Origin: UBA6522 sp965262365
Lineage (GTDB): Bacteria > Pseudomonadota > Gammaproteobacteria > Steroidobacterales > Rariloculaceae
NCBI GenBank assembly: GCA_965262365.1
Contig: OZ253541.1
Span: forward strand, 5,952,001 to 6,016,000
Length of the DNA: 64,000 nucleotides
Direction of reading: 5' to 3'
Position numbers and translations under genes: made by a program. The stretch's first letter is position 1, and each line of letters opens with the position of its first letter. Positions 55,482 to 63,299 of this stretch are shown here, one piece after another. The notes under the pieces were generated by a model that did not search any database, was not told where the DNA came from, and saw nothing but the letters and a program-made list of their open reading frames with translations.

Positions 55482-56168
55482 ATGCTCTCACCACGAGTAA
55501 ACCTTGGGCGATTCTGGAGGCTGATATCGTCCACAGGTGTTGTTGCCCTGGTCTCCGCGCTAATGGCCGGGCCAGCGGCAGCCCAGGCCGACTTTGAAGG
55601 CATCTGGAATCCGAGTCACCCGCCCCGGATGGGGCAGCCGGATCCGCAGACTGTCATGATGACGCCGGCCGGTCAGGCCGAATTCGACAGCTTCACCGCC
55701 GACAAGGACCCGACGCTGCGATGCCTGATGCCGGGGATCCCGCTGGGACTGGTGGACCCCTATCCCATCGAGATCGTCCAGCAGGACCACCAGGTCCTGA
55801 TTCTTTATGAGCACTTTCACCAGGTGCGCCGGATCTTCATGGACGGCCGGGAGGCGCCGGACCACTGGCTGCCGTCCTACATCGGTTACTCCACGGGCGA
55901 GTGGGATGGCGATACCCTGGTGATTCGCACCACTCACATGCATCCCGACAACTACATGTGGACCGCGGGCTTCCCATTCTCCGGCGACGAGAATACATAC
56001 GTAATCGAGCGCTGGTGGCGCGAGGGCGACGTATTGCAGTTCTCCGGCGAAGTGCACGACCCGACCTATTACGAGGAGCCCTACGTCGTCGGCGGGCGTT
56101 GGAACCATGCCCCGGATGGAGAGATCTGGGAGTACGAGTGCATTCCCGAATTTGGCGGAATCGAGTGA
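55482..56168 (+). CDS. Exported protein with YEC terminus (operon with selenoprotein)
   Basis: A 228-residue exported protein. A signal peptide ends GPAAAQ. It lacks the DUF6152 N-terminal domain but has the same C-terminal domain as 49941 and 54282 (GIPLGLVDPYPIEIV, GYSTGEWDGDTLVIRTTHM) and ends WEYECIPEFGG. It is therefore the stand-alone form of that domain. The function is unknown. GAGG lies 9 nt before the ATG at 55482; a GTG at 55467 is an alternative. The next two genes follow with gaps of 10 and 15 bp, so this begins a three-gene operon. Confidence 0.78.
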   Translation: MLSPRVNLGRFWRLISSTGVVALVSALMAGPAAAQADFEGIWNPSHPPRMGQPDPQTVMMTPAGQAEFDSFTADKDPTLRCLMPGIPLGLVDPYPIEIVQQDHQVLILYEHFHQVRRIFMDGREAPDHWLPSYIGYSTGEWDGDTLVIRTTHMHPDNYMWTAGFPFSGDENTYVIERWWREGDVLQFSGEVHDPTYYEEPYVVGGRWNHAPDGEIWEYECIPEFGGIE

Positions 56169-56178
56169 GGAGGGATCG

Positions 56179-56601
56179 ATGAAATTATTGACAACCCCGG
56201 CGCTATTCGTATCGCTCGTCCTTTTGGCTGGTTTCCCGGTGGCGGCGCACCACAACGGGGCCACGTATTTCGATACGTCCACGACCATCGAGCATAGCGA
56301 TGCCACGGTAGTGGAGTACGCGATCGTCAATCCCCACGGCCGGCTGTTCTATACCTTGGTCGACGGCGAGGGCAACGAACAGGAGTGGAGCGCGGAGTTG
56401 GCCAGTGCCAACAACCTGCGCCGCAGGGGGCTGGGCGGCGAGATATTCGAGCCGGGCGACCAACTGGTTTCCGTGGAGGGCAACCCGAGCCGCAGCGGGG
56501 CGAACTTCATGCGCCTGGAGCGGGCCGTGTTTGCCGATGGCGCCGTGGCGACGTTCACCGGCGCCAATCGCGGGCTCACCCCCGGTCGCGAGGCAGAGTA
56601 G
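56179..56601 (+). CDS. Exported DUF6152-type protein (short form)
   Basis: A 140-residue protein consisting of a signal peptide (ending PVAAHHNG) and one DUF6152 domain: IVNPHGRLFYTLV, NNLRRRGLGGEIFEPGDQLVSVEGNPSRSG, VFADG. It is the single-domain form that matches the usual length of the family. GGAGGG precedes the ATG. Middle gene of the three-gene operon with the selenoprotein. Confidence 0.82.
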   Translation: MKLLTTPALFVSLVLLAGFPVAAHHNGATYFDTSTTIEHSDATVVEYAIVNPHGRLFYTLVDGEGNEQEWSAELASANNLRRRGLGGEIFEPGDQLVSVEGNPSRSGANFMRLERAVFADGAVATFTGANRGLTPGREAE

Positions 56602-56616
56602 CAAGTGAGGCGAGTA

Positions 56617-57858
56617 ATGGTTGCCCGAAACCTGTTCCTGGCGATTCTGATCGCCGCCGTGTGGCCGGGCGGAACAGCCCTGGCCCAGCAGCGGACGGGC
56701 CTGACTTCGCCGGATGCCCGCTTCCTCAATGCCCCGGGCCTCGGCGAGCGGATCTCCGACGTCACCATCGTCGATGACCAGGGCAGTCCGGTCAACCTGC
56801 GCGAGCTGGCCCGGCAAGAGCCATTTACGGTGCTGACGCTGGGCTGCCTCACGTGACCCCCCTTCCTGCGTAACGTCCCCAGTTGGGAGACGGTCAAAGT
56901 CGACTACGCCCCCAAGGGCGTGCAGTTCTTCTATGTCTACAAGCCCCTGGCGCATCCCGAACTCAACAACTACGTGAGCCCGTTCAGCATCGATGAACGC
57001 CTGATGCACGTGGCCGAGGCAAAGCGGCGTCTGGGCACCAGCGTATCGTGGCTCGCGGACACCATGGACAACGCCTACCACGAAGCCGTGGGTCGCACGC
57101 CGAACAGCGAGTTGGTGCTGGACGCAGACGGGATCGTCGTTGCCCGGCGCGCCTGGAGCGATCCCGAGGCGCTTCGGGCGGACATGGAGCGCCTGGTCGG
57201 CGCGGTGACCGAGCCCACGGCGATCGCCGATCTTGATCTGCCGGCGCAACCTCCGATGCCAACGGTGGTCAAGGGTATCGTCCCCCGGGTGCCGCTGCCC
57301 GAAGGCGCACTGCCCATGGAGATCGAGCCGCAGCACGGCACAACCGACATTCCCTTCTACGCCAAGCTGCGGGCCGAGGGCACGCCGGAATTGTTCGAGA
57401 CAGGCGTGGGTACGCTCTATCTCGGGTTCCACCTGGATCCGTTGTATCGGGTCCACTGGAACAACGAGACGGATCCGGTGGAGTACTGGATCGACGCGCC
57501 GGCTGGCGTCTCGGTTGAACCCGCCCACGGCGTGGGCATGGATCCGGAAGAACCTGCGGATGCCGATCCCCGGGAGTTTCTGGTGCAGGTCGAAGGGCAA
57601 CCCGGGGATACCCTGGGATTACGCGTGCAGTATTTTGCCTGTGACGATGCACTGACCTTCTGTATCCCGGTTCGCCAGGATTACAGGGTGCATCTGATGC
57701 GGGACATGAACCACGACTGGAGTATACGCACGGGGGCCGATGGAACGCCGGATATGCGCGCGCCTGCCGGTTTGGGTAACAGGCTCCGGGGCGGTGGCAT
57801 GGGTGGGCCGCCTCCCGCGGGCGGCATGGCGGGCCAGCCTCCCACAGGAGGCGAGTAA
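56617..57858 (+). CDS. Deiodinase-like thioredoxin-fold selenoprotein (UGA recoded)
   Basis: One 413-residue protein if the TGA at 56854-56856 is read as selenocysteine. Translation gives a signal peptide (ending ALAQQ), then FTVLTLGCLT-U80-PPFLRNVPSWE, and continues in the same frame with FFYVYKPLAHPE to the stop at 57858. TUPPF is the active-site motif of iodothyronine deiodinases and related peroxiredoxin-like proteins; Cys77 makes a CxxU pair. The downstream part (about residues 85-210) completes the thioredoxin-like fold (SIDERLMHVAEAKRRLG). The C-terminal half resembles a DsbD N-terminal-type domain (LYLGFHL, YFACDDALTFCIPVRQDY). The product is exported, so it probably acts on periplasmic thiols or peroxides. 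GAGG lies before the ATG 56617. An annotator would otherwise split it into two genes. Confidence 0.88.
56854..56892 (+). promoter_or_regulatory. UGA(Sec) codon and SECIS-like hairpin
   Basis: After the TGA at 56854-56856, CGTC (56874-56877) pairs with GACG (56889-56892) and CCC (56878-56880) with GGG (56885-56887). The loop is AGTT and there is one bulged A (56888). The loop begins 24 bases after the TGA and has G in its second position. This fits the known bacterial SECIS layout recognised by SelB. Confidence 0.7.
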
Positions 57859-57868
57859 CCGGCTGCCT

Positions 57869-58275
57869 CTATACGCCGGATGACGCCGCTACGGGCCGAT
57901 CCGGCGCAACCAACTGAGCCTGCGTCTCACCCCGAACCGAGTTGATGAGGGCGAGGCCGCGAATGCGCGGCAGTTCGTCCATGTGAATCTTTCGTTCCCG
58001 GATTTCGCCCTGGTCCAGCATCCATTGGCGGTAAGTGCCGCCCAGGAGTCCGCAGTTCACCGGCGGTGTGAATCGCCCTCCACCAATATCGACCACGATG
58101 TTGGCGATGGTTGTCTCGGTGAGAAAGCCATCGGGGTTCCACAGCAGCACGTCGTCGCAGCCGGAAACCGAGCGAAGGGCTTGTTCGTAGACGTCCCTGC
58201 GAGTGGTCTTGTGATAGAGGAACGGATTTTCCGGATCGATCGGGTGGGCCGCCAGCCCGTACCGTGCTACGGATA
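57869..58275 (-). pseudogene. Class IV aminotransferase (PabC-like) 3' fragment
   Basis: About 135 codons matching the C-terminal part of fold-type IV PLP enzymes of the aminodeoxychorismate lyase/branched-chain aminotransferase type: PFLYHKTTRRDVYE, DDVLLWNPDGFLTETTIANIVV, GLLGGTYRQWML, LALINSVRGE. The N-terminal half, including the PLP-binding lysine, is missing. Upstream the frame runs into the 3' end of the arylsulfotransferase gene on the same strand, so the break lies near 58275. It is a remnant. Confidence 0.75.
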
Positions 58276-59940
58276 GAGGCTCGGCAGCCGGTCCGCGCGG
58301 TAGATGGACCAGTTCGAATCGTCCTGCTGCAGGCGCATTTCCCAGACCTTTTCGGGTGGGTCGGTATTGGTGACCTCCATGAGCCGCGCCCATCGCTGGG
58401 CCTGGCCCGGCGGCACGTTCATCCCTTCAGCATTGGTTTCCGCTCCGCCGACGTTGATCAGCACAGTGTCCGCCTCGGCGTGCCAGTCGACATCGCCCAG
58501 GTAGCGGCCGTAAAAGACCTCCTGCTCCGGGCCGTAAACCCAGGGCTGACTGACTTCCATGGTTTCCTCGTTGACAGCATATTCCACCGCGCGGCTGTAA
58601 CTGTCCGCCAGGGACATCTTCTCTTCGAACGGACTCGCGCGCGCGGTGCCGTTGTCGAACAGCAGGTACGTGCCGTTCTCGGTATGGCTGATGGCATGGT
58701 GCTTGTAGGACCACTCAACGTCGCCCACCGGTGTCAGCAGTTTCTCGCTCCACGGCTCGTTCCAGTTCTCGTGGGTCCCGAGGATCCAGACCAATTCGCC
58801 CGTATCCATGCTGACCTTGATCACTGCGTCCTGATAAGGCACGGACATGAGGAAGGCGTTGTCCTCCTCTTCGTAGATCAGCGCGTTGCCGTGGGTCCAG
58901 TCGTAGACGATGCCTTCCACCACGCCGTCGTAGTGGTTCGCCCAGAAATCCTCCCTGAGCGAGTTGTAGCCGATACGGTTGATGTCCAGGATGTCGAAGA
59001 GGCTCCACTCGTTGATCACCTCGCCCTCGGGGGTGAACTCCACCACCAGGTCGGCGATGACGTTGGCGTCGGCCCGCGGCGCGTCGGGATCGGTCTCGCT
59101 GGTATACCAGTCCTCGATTACGCGGTGTTCCGTACTCAGGAGAAGGAAATTGCCGTTGGGCAGTTCCACGAAGTCATGGTGGAATGAGTCGGTTGCCACG
59201 GGGATGCTGCCCGGCGCGGGGTCCTTGGCGGTGCCGGTGAAGTGCCAGCGGCGCTGGATATTGCCCAGCATGTCGATCTCGAGCATGCCGTCGGTGCCCG
59301 GCCAAACCTCGTAAACCAGGTTGCCGTTGTTGAGCCGCCGCACATCGTGTACACGGTGATTGCCCGGCAGGTAATACCAGACGATTTCGCCCTCGTCATC
59401 CACAGCAATGGCCGGCGAGAAGTTGGCCGGCGTGGAATTGTTTCCCGTATCCCAGCGGCCGTTGACGTTGAAGATCGTGACGCCGGGTTCCATACGCGCC
59501 GGATCCCGGGCGGTGATCACAGGTGTCGGGAACGCGTCCGGGAGCGGCGGTGTGGTGAAAGTCTGGGCTGCGGTTTCCGTGGCAAGCCCGCCCGCATCTT
59601 CAAGGGTGGCCGTGATGGTGTGAGTCGTGTCGGGACGCATGCCGAGCACGGGAACCTCGTGATCCGTGGTCATCTCGTCGCCGGGCGTGACGCTCCAGCT
59701 TCGCTCACCATCGTCGAAATTGATCGTCAGCCGTGTTGGAACGTCTGTCGTGACTGTCAGGATGGCCGCCAGCGGTACGGTGGGATTCGGATTGGCCGAC
59801 AGCGTAACGCTCTCGACGGATGGCCCGGTGGCCTCGGGCATCGCCGTGCCCGCGTCATCCCCAGCCGGAGACCCGCAACCGGTCAACAGGAGTGAAGCCG
59901 CAAACAATGACGCCGGCAGGGAAAGCGATGAAAAGTTCAT
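58267..59940 (-). CDS. Arylsulfotransferase (ASST)-family lipoprotein
   Basis: A 557-residue exported protein. The N terminus is a lipoprotein signal (LLLTGCGS, lipidated Cys at about 22). About 45-130 is an Ig/FN3-like domain and the rest is the beta-propeller of the arylsulfotransferase family: GEIVWYYLPGNHRVHDVRRLNNGNLVYE, DSFHHDFVELPNGNFLLLS, HGNALIYEEEDNAFLMSVPYQDAVIKV, SYKHHAISHTENGTYLLFDNG. The paired His segments are where the family's sulfo-accepting histidine is expected. It would move sulfate between phenolic compounds outside the cytoplasm. The next gene across the divergent spacer is an alkylsulfatase-like enzyme. Confidence 0.88.
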   Translation of the reverse strand: MNFSSLSLPASLFAASLLLTGCGSPAGDDAGTAMPEATGPSVESVTLSANPNPTVPLAAILTVTTDVPTRLTINFDDGERSWSVTPGDEMTTDHEVPVLGMRPDTTHTITATLEDAGGLATETAAQTFTTPPLPDAFPTPVITARDPARMEPGVTIFNVNGRWDTGNNSTPANFSPAIAVDDEGEIVWYYLPGNHRVHDVRRLNNGNLVYEVWPGTDGMLEIDMLGNIQRRWHFTGTAKDPAPGSIPVATDSFHHDFVELPNGNFLLLSTEHRVIEDWYTSETDPDAPRADANVIADLVVEFTPEGEVINEWSLFDILDINRIGYNSLREDFWANHYDGVVEGIVYDWTHGNALIYEEEDNAFLMSVPYQDAVIKVSMDTGELVWILGTHENWNEPWSEKLLTPVGDVEWSYKHHAISHTENGTYLLFDNGTARASPFEEKMSLADSYSRAVEYAVNEETMEVSQPWVYGPEQEVFYGRYLGDVDWHAEADTVLINVGGAETNAEGMNVPPGQAQRWARLMEVTNTDPPEKVWEMRLQQDDSNWSIYRADRLPSLYP

Positions 59941-60165
59941 GGGCAGACTCCTTGAGGGGCCGCAATATTGAAACAGACGTGCAAATTTACCCGGTTGCCG
60001 ATCAATTCGCTAATCGCCCCGCGAAATTGAGCCTGTCGGCCAGTCGTCATGCCCCTTCGAAACCCTCGCTACCCGTATGGATCGGCTACCGGAGCTGCGC
60101 TAACGCAGTCCCTTTTCAGGTAAAGTCGCATGCCTGCAAGCGCAATGACTCCGAAAGGTGAAAAC

Positions 60166-61542
60166 GTGAAATCGATTAGCAGTGTAGTGGCGCTCGTATT
60201 GTTCGGCGCCTCGGGCGCGCTGGCTCAGTCCAGTGACGCGACCTTGCGATTGCTCGAGCGAAACAGGATGTTCGAACCGGATATCATCCAGGTCGCCGAG
60301 AATGTCCATACCGCGATCGGCTACCAGGTATCGGCCAATACCATGATCATCGGGGATGACGGCGTCATTATCGTCGACCCGGGTCAGCAGGTGGGCGGCG
60401 GCCGCCAGGTGCGCGCCGAGTTCGAGAAGATCACCGATCTTCCCGTTCGCGCGCTCATCTATACCCATGGTCATGGCGACCACTTCAACGCGTCCCCGGC
60501 CTTTTTCGAAGACGATGCGGGTATCGAAGTCTGGGCACGCGCCAACTTCGGCTCGGAACGTGCGAGGGTCGCGGCTGCAGGACTAGGCGGTGGCGCCCGG
60601 CCCTCCAACACCCAGGGATTCGATCTGCCGCCGGAGCAGCGGCTCGGCATCGGCATCGCGATCCCGCCGGAGCGCCCGGTGGGCAACCTGATGGTCGACG
60701 GCGTAGTCGCGCAGGGCAGGCAGCCCGCGCGTCCCATACAGCCCACGCACACGTTTTCCGAGGACCGTATCAGCCTGGAAATCGCCGGCGTTCAACTGGA
60801 GCTGGTTGCAGCGCCGGGTGAGACCGCGGACCAGCTCTATGTCTGGCTGCCGGAGCAACGCGTGGTCTTCGCGGGCGATAACTTCTACCAGTCCTGGCCC
60901 AACACCTACCCGCTTCGCGGTACCGCGAGGCGTTCCATCCGCGACTGGATTCGGAGCATCGACAGCATGATCGGTGAAGATCCCCTGCATGTCGTGGGCG
61001 GGCATACGACGCCCATGCTCGGAAATGCGGTCGAAGTGCTGACCAACTATCGCGACGCCATGCAATGGGTCGTGGACCGGACCATCGAAGGCGCCAAGCA
61101 GTACATGACGCCGGATGAGTTGGTGCAATACGCAGCGCTGCCGGAGCACCTGGCGGAGCTGGACTACCTTGCCGACTACTATGGCAGCGTCTGGGGCACC
61201 GTGCGCGACATCTACGCCCAGGACCTGGGCTGGTTCGACGGCGACCCGCTAAGTCTGCATCGCGAGAGCTTGCTGAAGCAGTCGCAGCGTATGGCGGATC
61301 TTGTGGGTGGGGCGGATGTCCTGCTGACGAAGGCGCGCGAGGCAATGGCCGCGGATGACCCGCTCGGTGCCGCGCAGCTGGTGCAGCATGTGATTCGGCT
61401 GCGGCCGGAGGATCCGGAGTCCAAATTGTTGATGGCGGACGCGCTCGCCGTGATCGGCGAGCGGACGCTGAACGGCCCCGCCCGCAACTACACGCTTTCC
61501 TCGTCCAATCGATATCGGCGTCAAGCCACGGAAGGAGAGTAA
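60166..61542 (+). CDS. Alkylsulfatase-like metallo-beta-lactamase-fold hydrolase
   Basis: A 458-residue exported hydrolase. A signal peptide ends GALAQ. THGHGDHFNASP is the HxHxDH zinc site; AGDNFYQSWPNTYPLRG and HVVGGHTTPM supply further ligands. YYGSVWGTVRDIYAQDLGWFDGDPLSL is the alkylsulfatase dimerisation segment of SdsA1/YjcS-type linear alkylsulfatases. It is shorter than SdsA1, and the C-terminal SCP2-like domain is largely absent. I prefer the GTG at 60166, which has AAAGGTG five bases before it and starts a clean signal peptide; ATGs at 60130 and 60145 are alternatives. Confidence 0.85.
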   Translation: MKSISSVVALVLFGASGALAQSSDATLRLLERNRMFEPDIIQVAENVHTAIGYQVSANTMIIGDDGVIIVDPGQQVGGGRQVRAEFEKITDLPVRALIYTHGHGDHFNASPAFFEDDAGIEVWARANFGSERARVAAAGLGGGARPSNTQGFDLPPEQRLGIGIAIPPERPVGNLMVDGVVAQGRQPARPIQPTHTFSEDRISLEIAGVQLELVAAPGETADQLYVWLPEQRVVFAGDNFYQSWPNTYPLRGTARRSIRDWIRSIDSMIGEDPLHVVGGHTTPMLGNAVEVLTNYRDAMQWVVDRTIEGAKQYMTPDELVQYAALPEHLAELDYLADYYGSVWGTVRDIYAQDLGWFDGDPLSLHRESLLKQSQRMADLVGGADVLLTKAREAMAADDPLGAAQLVQHVIRLRPEDPESKLLMADALAVIGERTLNGPARNYTLSSSNRYRRQATEGE

Positions 61543-61554
61543 GGGCGTCGCAGG

Positions 61555-61797
61555 TTACTCGATTCGCTTGTGGCTCCCGTCGCAGAGCGGCTGGTTGCCC
61601 GTGTGCTTGCATCCGCAGAAGTACGCGACGCCGGTCTCGCGCGCCGCATATCTCACGGGAGCAAATTTGGTGCCGCTGTGGGAGCCATCGCAGAAGGGTT
61701 GGTTTGCGCTCCTGCCACAGCGGCACCAGAAATAGGTTTTACCTTCCTTCACTTCGACGGCGAAGGGCCTCTTCTGCGCAATGATCGGTACTGACAT
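61555..61797 (-). CDS. CDGSH-type iron-sulfur protein
   Basis: An 80-residue protein with two complete CDGSH sites, FWCRCGRSANQPFCDGSH and YFCGCKHTGNQPLCDGSH. Each binds a 2Fe-2S cluster through three Cys and one His, so this is the double-CDGSH bacterial type. It probably acts in electron transfer or redox sensing. It is co-oriented with, and 33 bp downstream of, the acyl-CoA dehydrogenase gene. Confidence 0.93.
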   Translation of the reverse strand: MSVPIIAQKRPFAVEVKEGKTYFWCRCGRSANQPFCDGSHSGTKFAPVRYAARETGVAYFCGCKHTGNQPLCDGSHKRIE

Positions 61798-61830
61798 TCT
61801 CTATCCTTTGGCGTTATGTATCGTTTCGGC

Positions 61831-62994
61831 TCAGAAAGCGTTTACGCCGGTGAGCTCCTTGCCCACGACCAGTTTATGGACGGTCTCCGTGCCTTCATAG
61901 GTAATCACGGTTTCCAGATTGAGCATGTGGCGAATGGCGGCGAACTCGACGCTGATGCCGCCGGCGCCAAGCATGTCACGGCTGTCGCGCGCGATCTCCA
62001 ATGCCATGCGAACGTTGTTCCACTTTGTAAGGGAGACCTGGGTCGGATGCAACCGGCCCGCGTCCTTCAGGTGTGCGAGTCTCAGCGCGAGCAATTGGGC
62101 GGTCGTGATCCCGCGCGCCATTTCGGCGAGACGCATCTGGATTGACTGGGTATGGGAGAGCGGCCTCCCGAACAGTATTCGGGATTCGGTGAATTCCAGT
62201 ATCTCCTGAAGACACGCCTGCGCCGCCCCGATCGCACCCCAGCAGATTCCGTATCTGGCCTGGCTCAGGCAACTCAGCGGGTATCGCAATCCCACGGCGT
62301 CCGGGAGCACGTTTTCGGCCGGGACGCGAACGTTGTCGAGGAACAGCGCCGAGGTGACGGAGGCACGCATGGAGAATTTTCGCTCGATATCGGTTGCTGC
62401 AAAGCCACGGGTGCCCGGCTCCACGAGAAAACCACGGACCCCTTCATCGGTTTGCGCCCAAACGAGCGCCACATCGGCGATCGTGCCATTCGTGATCCAC
62501 ATCTTCGAACCGTTGAGGATCCAGTCGCTTCCGTCCCGTTTCGCGTGTGTTCTCATGTTGCCCGGGTCGGAGCCGCCCTGGGATTCCGTCAAGCCGAAGC
62601 AACCAAGCGCCTCCCCGCGGGCCATCGCGGGAAGCCAGCGGTCTTTCTGCTGCTCGGTCCCATATTCATGAATCGGGTACATCGTCAACGAGCTTTGCAC
62701 GGATATGAAGCTGCGAAGCCCGCTGTCGCCTCGCTCGAGCTCCTGACAGATCAGGCCTTGGCAAATGTTGTTCAACCCGGCGCAGCCGTATCCCTCAAGC
62801 GTCGAGCCGAACAGGCCGAGTCGGGCCATCTCCGGGACCAGTTCCTCGGGGAACCGGTGTTCCTCGAAGCATTTCCCGATGATGGGCAGGACCTTGTCGG
62901 ACACAAATCGGGCCACTGTGTCCCTGACAAGCACTTCGTCATCGGACAACAGCGAGCCGATGTCCATAAGATCTCCGGGATTCAATGCAGCCAC
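61831..62994 (-). CDS. Acyl-CoA dehydrogenase (glutaryl-CoA dehydrogenase-like)
   Basis: A 387-residue FAD-dependent enzyme. GCFGLTESQGGSDPGNMRT and WILNGSKMWITNGTIAD are the flavin- and substrate-binding signatures, and the active-site Glu is in VITYEGTETVHKLVVG near residue 370. The overall sequence, including SLTMYPIHEYGTEQQKDRWL, is closest in pattern to glutaryl-CoA dehydrogenase, but related short-chain enzymes share it. It would oxidise an acyl-CoA in the cytoplasm and feed electrons to the respiratory chain. Confidence 0.9.
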   Translation of the reverse strand: MAALNPGDLMDIGSLLSDDEVLVRDTVARFVSDKVLPIIGKCFEEHRFPEELVPEMARLGLFGSTLEGYGCAGLNNICQGLICQELERGDSGLRSFISVQSSLTMYPIHEYGTEQQKDRWLPAMARGEALGCFGLTESQGGSDPGNMRTHAKRDGSDWILNGSKMWITNGTIADVALVWAQTDEGVRGFLVEPGTRGFAATDIERKFSMRASVTSALFLDNVRVPAENVLPDAVGLRYPLSCLSQARYGICWGAIGAAQACLQEILEFTESRILFGRPLSHTQSIQMRLAEMARGITTAQLLALRLAHLKDAGRLHPTQVSLTKWNNVRMALEIARDSRDMLGAGGISVEFAAIRHMLNLETVITYEGTETVHKLVVGKELTGVNAF

Positions 62995-63299
62995 CCCTTA
63001 CTCCCTTTCGCCAACAACGACCGGCCGCCCGACTACACTGCAGCGAGCGGCCGGACCCGTTTTCACGGTCTCCGAATTCCCAGGATGCCTGGGCAACGGC
63101 TACTATAGTCGAGCTGGCCCTGCGGTGAAATTGACGATTGTTGGTCCTGCCGCCGGAATTCGGGGCGCCTCGAGCCGTTGATTGAAGGGCGGCTGGTGGG
63201 CCGGACACGGGTGGGCCGAGTATTGCACCTGGCACGCGAATGCAATCCAAGAGTGCAGTCAGTTTTCTTATCAGGGCAAGTTTGGGCGGGGAACAGGCG
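62995..63299. other. Divergent spacer
   Basis: 305 bp between divergent genes. No gene, repeat or hairpin that I can support. It should contain the promoters of the acyl-CoA dehydrogenase and carboxylesterase genes. Confidence 0.45.

Noticed and set aside
56605..56856. Selenoprotein gene as a nonsense-mutated pseudogene
   Set aside because: The only lesion would be a TGA exactly at the redox position of TUPPF, with a SECIS-like hairpin after it. Recoding explains all the data.
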